Part shown: piece after piece, positions 1 to 9,658 of the stretch
How the letters are laid out: each line of letters opens with the position of its first letter
Position numbering within the stretch: position 1 is the stretch's first letter
NCBI GenBank assembly: GCA_029204225.1
Contig: MU832166.1
Location: 19,812-83,811, forward strand
Length of the DNA stretch: 64,000 bases
Reading direction: 5' to 3'
DNA from: Diphasiastrum complanatum
Lineage: Eukaryota; Streptophyta; Lycopodiopsida; Lycopodiales; Lycopodiaceae
The notes under the pieces: model-generated
The model's input: only the letters and a program-made list of their open reading frames with translations
Databases searched by the model: none
What the model was told of the DNA's origin: nothing
Translations under genes and position numbers: made by a program

Positions 1-1890
1 CACGGTTCAAACCTCGGAAGTTTATGGAAGACCCTTTCCTACTTCTAAGTAAAATAAAAATGGAAAAGCGAGAAATGGTACAAGATTACATTGAATGGGT
101 TAAACGTCTCAAATCTGAGTGCGTACCCGAGCTGATCAATGAAGATGTCATGATTATGTGATTTTGGCAGGTCTACCTAAAAGGATCAGACGTGAGCTGA
201 AATGCCATAATGAGTACGCAACTTTACAAAATGCTATGGACGATGCGATATGAGAGGAGGACAAAGATTCAGATGATGAACCAAATATTGGTTTGTTGTC
301 TCATACAACAGGGCAGACCACTACGACATCCACCACTATCGCATCAACGAATATCAATGCTACTATAGAGATGATGCTCAACAAGTTTGAAAAACTTGGA
401 AAGAACCAACAATTATAGATGGAAAAGTTGCAGTCGCAATTTGATGAAAAAATAAAAGCCTTGGAAGATTTCCATGGAAAAGCGAACAAGGTACCTGAGA
501 AGTTTGCTAAGACTTTTCCTAGTAGGAGAAATGCTTGGTGTTCCATTCGTATGGGCAATCACACAGTCAACGAATGTCCACAATTGAAAAAATGAATGGC
601 AATCAGTATTTGCCATCTCTGCAATTCACCTGATTATGAGACTGCTTATTTCCACTTTAATCCTCGTATTATCCAGCAACGATATGCCTATATGGGATAT
701 TGGGAACCCCTTTACGGAAAGGATCTTTCAGCCAAACCTCGTCAACCTGCTCTTGGGTATCCGGAGCGACTAGCTTTACCAGCCCCACCAACACAATCTG
801 TCCTCCTACCTATCTGATGGAACCAAAACCTTACAGAGGTAACGAGCAATGGAATTACAGTAATTATTGTGAGAGTGGTCCTTCAGATCAGTATGCTATC
901 TATGTTGCCGCAAAACAACAAGCATCTAGAAATTGGACCAGCGCGTTGCTTGGATACTTATCAGTCTGAATTGAGTGAGATTTCATTACTGGATCAAACT
1001 TTGGATAGACCGATCACTTTTCCATTGAATGTGTTGACGATAGCTTGGATATCAATGGAACCCATACCAGATTCGATTGAAGATGAACTCATTCATGTGA
1101 GTCATGCCTTGACTTATGATAACAATGCAGAACTTACTGATGAGCAGATTTTAAATCACATTGTTCCTACCGTATTTGGAGTACGTGATATTTCCGATGA
1201 ACCAACAATAAAACCACCAAAAGCAATTAAATTAAAGGAAGACAAGATTACAGGACCAATGACGAAGAAACAAACTAAGCAATATTATAATATGGTCTTG
1301 AAGTAGAGAAATCCACCTCAAAAGGTTGATTCTAAGAATGTGCCACCTTTATTGGATAAAGACAAAGGGAAAGTCAAGGATGATTCTTCAAGTCAGAGTT
1401 CTCGCAAGAAATCACTGTTCAGGAAGTCATCACCTTCAAAGAATAATCCATCTTCTCGGAAGTCATCGCCTCCACGATCGATTCCTGCCAAGAAAGCTAA
1501 ACGAAGATCCAAGGCCAATCCTTTTGAAAAAGAGAAATTAAATGAAGTACAACATGATATGCCAGAGCATTTCAAATGTTATACTTTTTGGATGATGTGG
1601 TTATTATGTTTCCAAAAGCACATCGTGAACCTGAAGAACAAGTGCCAGAATCAAAAGATGTTTATGATGGCCCAGCTAGGACGCAGCCTATGAATCTTGC
1701 TGAACCAGGAGAACCAGAAAAGATTGTATAAGTTGGAGCACAACTTACTCCTGAATAGTTTCAAGCGCTATGGAAATTGCTTATTAAGTATCAAGATTTC
1801 TTTGCTTGGACTTATAAAGCTCTCTAAGGGATTCTGACATCAGTTATTGAGCATACCATACCCTTAATGCCTGATGCAGTTCCAAAGGTC
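1..1890 (+). pseudogene. Ty3/gypsy gag-protease remnant, family H copy 1
   Basis: Retrotransposon capsid (gag) remnant running off the left edge. The first 250 bases translate to a retrotransposon gag domain ending in a DSDDEPNI-like acidic stretch, with in-frame stops. A CHLCNSPDYETAYFHF segment near 610 is a degenerate zinc knuckle. At about 950 the sequence jumps from the zinc-knuckle region to a downstream linker (SELSEISLLD), which is an internal deletion compared with the second family H copy on the minus strand at 45130-48663. Residues near 1311-1500 are a basic, serine-rich tail, and 1735-1890 resembles the segment just before gypsy reverse transcriptase (a YQDFFAW-like motif). Many stops and shifts show it is dead. 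Family assignment rests on clear similarity to the other copy; gypsy class is from domain type. Confidence 0.8.
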
Positions 1891-2085
1891 ACAAAATTTC
1901 TCCTCCCACTCTTTTTTAAGTTTGAATAGTTAGGGAAGTAGAAATGAGCCAATAGGATTTTGAGGCCAAGGCTCTTCTCTCCACTATAAATAGGGGCAGA
2001 CTCGAATTGCTCCTCATGTTCAAATCTTCATTTCAATACAAGTAGATTAGTTCTCTTATGAAATGGACTTGTGAATATGGTACAA
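1891..2085 (+). promoter_or_regulatory. LTR-like U3/promoter fragment
   Basis: Non-coding block between the gypsy remnant and the copia fragment. It has a TATA-like box (ACTATAAATAGGGG, near 2000) preceded by GAGCCAATAGGATTTTGAGG. The same order of boxes (GCCAATAGAATTT, then TATAAAAATA) occurs in the element D LTR near 25760-25815, so this may be a U3 fragment of a related LTR. Neither end nor a target duplication could be defined. Confidence 0.35.
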
Positions 2086-3155
2086 AAAGAAGGATCAAGC
2101 TCTGAAATTATTAGGATTCAAACCACTGATGGCTGATTCCAATGTGTATGTCAAAGTTACAGATGGGCAAATCATTATTGTGTTACAAAGGATGACACTT
2201 TGATACTTTGCAAGAGTGAGAAGCTAATTGTTGAAGTGAAAGAAGACATTTCGAAACATTTCAAGATTGTGGATCTGGGAGAAGCCAGGTGTTACCTTGG
2301 CTTGCAAATTGAAAGGGACTATGAGGGAAGTAAGTTGTACCTTCACCAGTCCAGATAGACCTAGAAAATCCTAGAGGATTTTGGGATGTTGAATTGCAAA
2401 GGAGCGAATACTCCAATGCTCGCAGGAACGGTGCTGACAAACGATGATTGTCTGAAGACTGAAGAAGAGAGAGAACAAATGTAGCTCACACCTTATAGAA
2501 AGTTGATAGGTTCACTGATGTACCTTGTAGACAACACATGCCCTGACATTGCTTATGCAATATTCAGGATGAGCCAATTCTGCACGAGGATTGACACATT
2601 GGAAGATTGCAAAACAAATTTTGCAATATCTTTAATTAACAAGAGATTATGGCTTGTGTTATTGTCATGATGCAGAGTTCAAGATGCTTTCCTACAGTGA
2701 TGCTAACTGGGCATTCCTCAAGGATAATTGTAAAAGCATCTCAGGAGGATGCACCATCGTATCCAGAGTAGTAGTTCTCTGGGTCAACAAGAAGCAGACC
2801 ATTGTGGCTCAATCATCCTGCAAAGCAGAATATATTGCATCAGCAAATATGGCCAATGAGATAATTTGGCTCAGGCAGTTCCTAGACGAATTGGGTAAAA
2901 CAAGGAATGAGCCTCTGGTCTTGCAGATGGATAACACATCTGCAATACATCTGACGAAAGATCCTATGTTTCACTCAAGGACAAAACACATCACGATCAA
3001 CTACCACTTGATCAGGGATCTGATTGAGAAGAACATGCTGTAGACCACCTTCGTCGGAACGAAAGACATGGTTGCTGACATTTTCACAAAAGCCCTAGAC
3101 AAAGGACTTTTTGAGAGACAGAGGATCAGTCTTGGAGTCATCAAGCTATCATGAT
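2086..3155 (+). pseudogene. Ty1/copia RT-RNase H fragment, family E, tandem copy 1
   Basis: Reverse transcriptase C-terminal part and RNase H of a copia polyprotein. It enters with the RT segment ALKLLGFKPLM, passes a damaged catalytic region (the YVDD box is lost; only DDTLIL remains), then the RNase H part with SYSDANWAFLKDN and KAEYIASANMANEIIWLRQF, and ends with the usual SRTKHI-type histidine segment and a stop near 3150. Stops occur near 2357, 2482 and 2634. It is followed head-to-tail by a second copy of almost the same segment at 3156-4146, so this is a tandem duplication, not two full elements. The 5' part (gag, protease, integrase) is absent. Confidence 0.85.
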
Positions 3156-4146
3156 TTGATGGACAGATCATTATTGTGGTTGTATATGTGGATGACACTT
3201 TGATACTCTACAAGAGTGAGAAGCTAATTGCTGAAGTGAAGGAAGACATCTCGAAACAATTTGAGACTGTGGATCTGGAAGAAGCCGGGTGCTACCTTGG
3301 CTTGCAAATTGAAAGGGACTATGAGGGAGGTGAGCTGTACCTCCACCAGTCCAGATACACCCAGAAAATCCTAGAGGATTTTGGGATGCTGAATTGCAAA
3401 GGAGCGAATACTCCAATGCTCGCAGGAACGGTGCTGACAAATGATGATTGTCCGAGAACTGAAGAAGAGAGAGAACAAATGCAGCTCACACCTTACAGAA
3501 AGCCGATAGGTTCGCTGATGTACCTTGCAGACAACACACATTTTGACATTGCTTATGCACTGTTCAAGATGAGCCAATTTTATACGAATCTAGGCTCAAC
3601 ACATTGGAAGATTGCAAAAGAAATTTTGCAATATCTTCAATGAACAAGAGATTATGGCTTGTGTTATTGTCATGATGCAGGGTTCAAGATGCTTTCCTAT
3701 AGTGATGCTAGCTGGGCATCCCTCAAGGACGATTGTAAAAGCGTCTCAGGAGGATGCACCATCTCGCAGGAGCAGCAGTTCTCTGGGTCAGCAAGAAGCA
3801 GTCCATTGTGGCTCAGTCATCCTGCAAAGCAGAGTACGTTACATCAGCAAAGATGGCCAATGAAATAATCTGGCTCAGGCAGTTCTTGGACGAATTGGAC
3901 GAAACAAGAAATGAGTCTCTGGTTTTGCAGATGGATAATACATCTGCAATACATCTGACGAAAGATCTTGTATTTTACTCAAGGACGAAACACATTGCAA
4001 TCAAGTACCACTTGATCAGGGATCTAATGGAAAAGAAGATGTTGCAGACCACCTTTATTGAAACGAAAGACATGGTTGTTGACAAAAGGAATTTTTGAGA
4101 GACAGAGGAGCATGAGTCGTCAAGCTATCATGCTTTGAGAGGGACT
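3156..4146 (+). pseudogene. Ty1/copia RT-RNase H fragment, family E, tandem copy 2
   Basis: Second copy of the RT/RNase H block. Here the reverse transcriptase box is intact (VVVYVDDTLIL, near 3180-3210), followed by the LGLQIERDYEGG region, the TPYRKPIGSLMYLAD segment and, after stops and a frame change between about 3640 and 3770, the RNase H part (AVLWVSKKQSIVAQSSCKAE) and the SRTKHIAIKYHLI segment. It starts at the same codons where copy 1 reads QIIIV, so the duplication breakpoint lies in RT just before the catalytic box. The end, near a purine run (GAGAGGGAC), abuts the family E LTR at 4147, so copy 2 is the one in native position. Confidence 0.85.
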
Positions 4147-5050
4147 TGAAGAAAGAAAATGTTTCTAATACCAAAGCTTTGCTGCTTTCAGCCCTCGCTC
4201 TGACGAAAATGTTCGCGAATGTGAAAGTCAAAAGGCACAAAGCAAAAATGTTCGTGAACACCCTAGCGAAAAGACATGAAAGAGAAAAATTTGCGAAAGA
4301 GAATTTTTCACGGTACAGGGGGAGAAAGTCAGACGATGTGAATGTCAAAAGGCACGAAGCGACACGAAAATCGTCACGACACTGTTTTTCTGCCATCACA
4401 CTCCAAAAAGGACCAGCAAGATCATGCAAGTACCAAGAAGTATAGATATCTGATCTGATATCATGACATCAGCAGATACACTATAGGTCGTGGCTAATCT
4501 ACCACTCTTGTAGTTCATGATAAGTTGTAGATGTTTGATCACTCTAATCTAGAAGTTACATGATGCGACTATATACCTTCTAGTTGATGCATGATATAAT
4601 ACTATGAAGTCTAATGCTAGTAAGCAAGAAGACAAAAATACAGAATATGATTCCGGCTACGTGCGAGACAATTTTGCATAGGATCTGTAAATGCATGAAG
4701 TCCGCTAGTAAGCAAGACATTACTTGTGGGAGAACTGTATTTCTCTCATGCCAATGCACTGCGTGGATCTGCATGTAGTGCTTAAAAATTAGAAAAATCA
4801 GTAGATGATTTTATAGCCATTGTGCACATATCACTCTTATCTTGTCTGATCTTGAATGTAAATTAGTATGCTGCTATTCGTGTGTCTGATTCACTTGTTC
4901 ATTTAATTCTGCACCTTGGTTTGAATCTTGTTGAATGCTACATTAATCTGTTAACGTAGATCAACAGTGCCTGTCTACATTCTGGAGGACTATAGGAATG
5001 ATATAGTTGGCAGTGGCCAGCAATCATATCTGAAATCCATCCGATGGTCA
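4147..5050 (+). repeat. 3' LTR of copia family E (904 bp)
   Basis: Starts TGAAGAAAGAAAATG directly after a purine-rich tract and ends ...CCGATGGTCA. It matches, over its whole length with scattered changes and small gaps, the reverse complement of 27487-28382, where the copy is followed by a primer-binding site and gag. One copy therefore follows pol and the other precedes gag, which fixes both as LTR. A palindromic GATATCTGATCTGATATC segment lies near 4445. It has several short coding-looking frames, but they are not conserved as protein between copies. Confidence 0.85.
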
Positions 5051-5426
5051 CCCTGTTGAGGAGGCACATGGGAGCCTATTAATGTCTTTTATCATACACC
5101 ATCACTTGCAGATCTGGATCGTGCTCTTATTGATTCCTCTACATCAGATGTTGCTCTAGTTGATTCCTCTACATCAGATGTTGCTGCACTTGTTGATTTC
5201 TCTACATCAGATGTTGCTCTAGTTGTTGATGCACCAGGGCTTGCTGCTGTTTCATCCAATTTATTTTCGACAGTTGGGTCTTTTTTTTGTGTCGGGAGAG
5301 TTATGGACTGGGCTCATTATGTTTTCCACGTCCATTTACATTTACTTTACTTTATGCATAAGCAGGCCTTGGGCCCTTTTTTATTCATTATTGACACTTA
5401 GACTATATGGTTGGCCGTGGGCCTTA
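5051..5426 (+). other. Coding-like segment with peptide repeats, then non-coding DNA
   Basis: Immediately after the LTR a frame reads through a PSLADLDRALIDSS segment and three DSSTSDVA-type repeats up to about 5270. This resembles the loosely conserved linker between copia integrase and reverse transcriptase, but the match is too weak to assign. From about 5275 the strand has T-rich, AT-rich sequence with no supported gene. Confidence 0.3.
5131..5226 (+). repeat. Tandem repeat, three units of 30-33 bp
   Basis: Three head-to-tail copies of TGATTCCTCTACATCAGATG plus ttgctctagt, with the second and third unit lengthened by one codon. All units stay in one frame and read DSSTSDVALV, DSSTSDVAALV and DFSTSDVALVV. 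Retention of frame despite length change suggests that it arose in coding sequence. Confidence 0.9.
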
Positions 5427-6568
5427 TTATTCATTATTTGGACATTTGGACATATTACTGGAGAGTGGAGGCCTTCTCGGAGGGCGCACTATTATCCCTC
5501 CCAGTTGGGACTTAACCATTGGAAGCTTCGGGACTTTTACGTTCCAAGTCTCCAATTCTGCTCTTGAAGCTGGATAAACTTTATATCTATGATTGTTGGT
5601 TCCAGTTTCCAAGCTGAGTTTCTGCACAAGACGAGAATTAATAAAATTATGAGTTGAACCACTTTCCAATAGAATACTCACTTCTTGATCTTTAATTGTG
5701 TCAATTAAACGGAAAGTTCATTAGGCAAGAAATAAGTAGTATTGAAAGAACATTCACACTCACAATCTGTCAGGTTAATTTCCAAAGTCTTACCATTGCC
5801 TCCTGGGATCTCAATCATATGAACAGACATTTTCTTCCTTTCTGGACAAAACTTCATCATATGTCTAGGCTTCTTACAGACGAAACATAAGTTCTCTTTT
5901 TTAGCCTTTTCTAGGGACATAGATTTTTTAAATCTCTTTTTCTTCAGCGTCCTGGGTCCTTACACTGCTTGATCTAATTCGTCAAAATATTTTGCTTGGG
6001 CTAGACCGCGCTTCATTCTCTTCTTGGTTTTCAAAGTGGCTGAAATTTGCGCAAACTGCTTCCTGGATGCCACCACTGTGGAATCATATGCTTTCGAAAT
6101 CCAAAACGCATCCTCGAGGCTTTGAAGCACATTTTGCCTGCATTTATTTTGATAGTCGGCTGGCAAACCTAGGACAAACTGCAAAGTGCCATCTTTGCAT
6201 CGAATGATGGAACCTATTCCATAGGTCCATGAATTCTTGGATATAAGAGTCCAAACTCTTTGTAAGACTTCCGCAAAAGCATCCTAGGTAGTTGGCTTCA
6301 CTGATAAATCTCGCCACCACGATGATGCTTTGTCGCATAAGAACAACATGACACTTTCAATTTTTTTCTCATCAAGAACTCCGTGCAGGTTGAAGTAACT
6401 ACTCCACTTAGCAAGCCAGTCTTTGACAACTTCAGGTTTTTTTTCCTTCTCCCCAAAATAAATCTCCGGTTGAAAACTGAGATTGGGTGAAGACATCAAT
6501 TTGACTTGGCTCAACAGAACCGATGGTGCACCTAGATCCGCAGCTTGATTTGAAGTTTCTTCGGCCAT
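5427..6568 (-). pseudogene. Ty3/gypsy gag and protease remnant
   Basis: Read on the minus strand from a start at 6568: an N-terminal gag segment (MAEETSNQAADLG, then WLAKWSSYFNLHG and KASSWWRDLS), a capsid part with ADYQNKCRQNVLQSLEDAF, a zinc knuckle CFVCKKPRHMMKFC (near 5860-5900), and an aspartic protease site ILLESGSTHNFIN near 5670-5630. The usual DSG triad reads ESG, so the catalytic aspartate is replaced. Frames change at about 6300, 6150 and 5950, and the pol part after the protease is missing. Gag type and the CX2CX4HX4C knuckle place it in Ty3/gypsy. It probably belongs with the LTR at 8218-8598. Confidence 0.8.
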
Positions 6569-8204
6569 CTCAATTTATCTATTCCTGGAAATTACTAAAA
6601 TTAGTTAATATTAGATTAACTCGTAGTGAAGTACCGTTGACCAAATCTGACTGAAATTGACTCCAGCATGGTCAAATGACTAATTTTAGTACATTTCATA
6701 GATAATTCAAGAAACTGGAAAAACTAAAAATTTTGAGTTTTTGTACTTTTAAATTTTTATTTAAAATTTTATGTTATTTAAAAATTCGTAAACATGCAAC
6801 ATTGAATTGGTTTTTTTACCATATAGAATTTTATGTAAATTTAAGTTCCACGTAAATTGTCAGCCATAAGCCCAAATTTGTATCCCATCAGTCAGAGCAC
6901 ATGCGTATAACCACTCAAAACAAATCTAAACCACTCATACAGGTTAGAATCACTCTGAGAATCAACATGCAGACATTCCATAGCACAGTACCACAAATTA
7001 GGAAATTGACTTGCATGCAATCAGAACAATTCAAAATTTTGCCAATTTTACACACAAAATTGCAAAACTTCAGATGATCATATCTTTGGCTACAGGACAC
7101 CAAATTGAGTGTTGTAAAGCTCAGAACAGAGGGAGACCTAGTGAGCAAGACACTTGCCACATCAGCTTGCCACCTAGGATTACCACATGCGAGTTCAAAA
7201 TAGCCAAAAGAACCTATAGGAGGGCACACTTTTTGTAGTCCAGATTCTCAAAAAAACGTGCAAACACCATACCAAGCCAAAAAGTGATGCTACCAACAAT
7301 CTTAAATGGTCAATCCATGAAGCCTTCATATAGATCCTATGAAGCAGTATGGGCTGAGGACCATGATTTCTTGATTTCTAGAAGTCAAAATAGCCACAAA
7401 CTTGATGGAATTGAAACATAAGCCTCCACCCATCAATTTACAGGTTTGATAGCTTGCTAGGAAGGTAAAAAGAAATACTAATCATGTTGTAAAAAATCCA
7501 GAATGATCCCCTTATAGATTTATTGAGATCCACCCCCCAAAATTCACCAAACATGGTCAATTTTTGCCCTTTTTTTACTTCCTACAAGCTCAATTGCTGG
7601 AATTCTTGGCTCTAACTTCAAGGACAATGTCTAAAGACAATGATTCATCTCTTTACAAGCTCTACATGGTTTCTACAACCTCCTACCATCCAATTTTATG
7701 AAAAAACAAGCAAAAAACATGATTTTTGGCCTTTTTTCAGTTTTTTCACTATCATAAATTGGAAATTTATGGCAAGAAACATTTTCTCCAACATATGCAA
7801 CAAATTTACAGGATTATAACCATCTAATTGATCTCATCTTGCTGGATTTTGGTTCTTACTATCAATTTTGTGTCAAAAAGTATGAAAAACAAGCAAATTT
7901 GACCAAAACATAGCCTAGAATGCTAAATCATGGAAAGTTCCAACATGCATTATTTTTCCAACTTTAATATGAAAGTACACTTGCTGGAAAATTCAGATCT
8001 ACACTAGTTTTGAGTTACACAAGCTAAAGCTCCAAAACAACACAAATTAGTTTCTTAGCACAATTCACCATAAACCACAATGAAATTGAGAGATACATGG
8101 ATCATGCAAATTGAAATTGGGACTCCACCTCTTGGATGAGAACACTAGTTGACCTCCACCAAGCTCCAATGAAAAGCACCACCTCTCCAAGCTTGTAAGC
8201 CTTG
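6569..8204 (-). other. Long non-coding leader of the minus-strand gypsy element
   Basis: About 1.6 kb between the primer-binding site (near 8210) and the gag start (6568). AT-rich, no reading frame resembling a known domain. Position between PBS and gag suggests an untranslated leader. Its length is unusual, and an undetected older insertion inside it is possible. Confidence 0.5.
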
Positions 8205-8216
8205 CTATGATACCAC
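8205..8216 (-). promoter_or_regulatory. Primer-binding site, gypsy remnant
   Basis: On the minus strand TGGTATCATAGC, one change from the plant initiator tRNA-Met type site TGGTATCAGAGC. It directly follows the inferred LTR end, as needed for first-strand priming. Confidence 0.6.
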
Positions 8217-8217
8217 T

Positions 8218-8598
8218 ATAAGGGAAGCTCCACAAGATCCTGCTTACAACACAAACACAATGGATAACACACTATGGAGAAACCACCCAACCAAATAGAA
8301 GCATCCAATCAAACTCTAGAAGCTTCACCCCCAAGCCAAGGATTAGGAAGCATGAAAGTAGAGTGAGAGCCTGGCAATGAATCAATCACAGATATGAGGA
8401 GTAGGGCAAGTTTGGCCTCTTCTTATAGAGCCATGAACCACCTGTGCACATAGACATACATGGTCCTAACTCTCCTATACATAGATTCCTCCATAATAGA
8501 GTCTCTATGCATAAATACTCTATTGAATTGCTATTGATAACTCTACACATGCACCTGTCCCAAACTTTGTCTTAACTCCATTTAATGTGTGCCTCACA
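8218..8598 (-). repeat. Probable 5' LTR of the minus-strand gypsy remnant
   Basis: On the minus strand it starts TGTGAGGCACACATTAAATG at 8598 and runs about 381 bp to the primer-binding site. It has a TATA-like CTCTATAAGAAGAGG near 8430-8445. The 3' end (reading ...TTCCCTTA) does not show a clean CA, so that boundary is approximate. No second LTR copy is in the window. Confidence 0.5.
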
Positions 8599-8962
8599 AG
8601 GATATTAGTTATTTTCGGGTCACGTCCAGTATGATGCGGCATAACTAACAGCTTGTTTCACTAGTATCTCTGAAGGAGAAAGACACCACAGGTTATGGGC
8701 CCGAAAGAGTCCTAGATCGGAGGGACCAACGATTGAACGATCATCTCCTCCAGGAGTATCTAGTGACTTGGAAAGGGCATCCGTTATTTGATGCTATCTG
8801 GGAGACTCACCAAGCATTGTAGAAGTCTTACCCAAAGTTTATCATCGAGGATCGATGACTTGCTAGAAGAGAGAAGGATTGTTAGATGCCAGCATAGTCC
8901 CAGCATGATCGCTTAAATCGGGATGGACACCAGGGGACCAATTGGGTCTGGTGCGTCACTAG
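8599..8962 (+). pseudogene. Chromovirus pol C-terminus with chromodomain (left part)
   Basis: A plus-strand frame starting near 8690 reads RVLDRRDQRLNDHL, then EYLVTWKGHPLFDAIWET (about 8725-8815). This has the spacing of a chromodomain: hydrophobic start, W-K-G and D-A-x-W-E. Chromodomains at the end of integrase define the chromovirus branch of Ty3/gypsy, where they help target insertion to chromatin. Upstream pol is missing and the sequence after 8815 has stops. It is cut at 8962 by copia element A and continues at 15121. Confidence 0.75.
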
Positions 8963-9644
8963 TGTAAAAATTACAGCAAATAAGGATCCTAAAACACTTG
9001 AAATGATGAGGGAAACAATAGATTATGATTTCATAAGATTAGCACAAGTTGAACCATCAAAATCCATCAAAAATCTATGCTTGAACCTCACTAAATGGCC
9101 CAAATCCTTGAAGAAGGCTTCACACATGTGAAAGTACGGCCTCCCACAGTCTGAGTACTGTACACCAGACCTACATTCAATCCTATAATCATTAGTAATC
9201 ACAAGTACTCAAACAATTATGAACATAGAGAGCAATTGCACCATTATGAGAGAAAAAACATGAAATTGCTTGATTGATTTTGGTGAGATATCATCACCTA
9301 TATATACATGATCCATCACGGTTTTGGGCAGGTATGAGTAGCCCTAAACCTATCCCTAATGCTAATTTTGGTGGATCTTTCATCCCTACCAAGTTAGGGT
9401 TGGAATCTTGGAGATCCCTCAACAATGCAAAAATTACCAAAAATAGCTCCTATTTTTTCTCCCTTGTATCTAAGCATAATTTGGACTCATTCCAAAGGTT
9501 CTAACACTTAGGTCTACTTGAGAACATCCTTATGAATGGAATCCTATGCTATTTGGCACGTGTGACAAGCCACATCATGACCATCTAACTATTTACAAGT
9601 CATATGACCAAAACTAGTCAAGCTAGAATTGTGAATTTTTAACA
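8963..9644 (-). repeat. 3' LTR of copia element A
   Basis: 682 bp. In element orientation it carries a TATA-like box (TATATATAGG, plus-strand 9297-9306). It differs from the 5' LTR at about 9126 (CACACATGTG against CACACGTGTG) and about 9318 (G against A). A purine tract (GTGAGGAGGAG, minus strand of 9645-9655) directly precedes it and would prime plus-strand synthesis. Confidence 0.95.
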
Positions 9645-9658
9645 CTCCTCCTCACTAT

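Noticed and set aside
4147-4445. Lysine-rich 99-codon frame as a small gene
   Set aside because: It lies within the family E LTR, and the matching sequence at 28072-28382 does not conserve the frame as protein.
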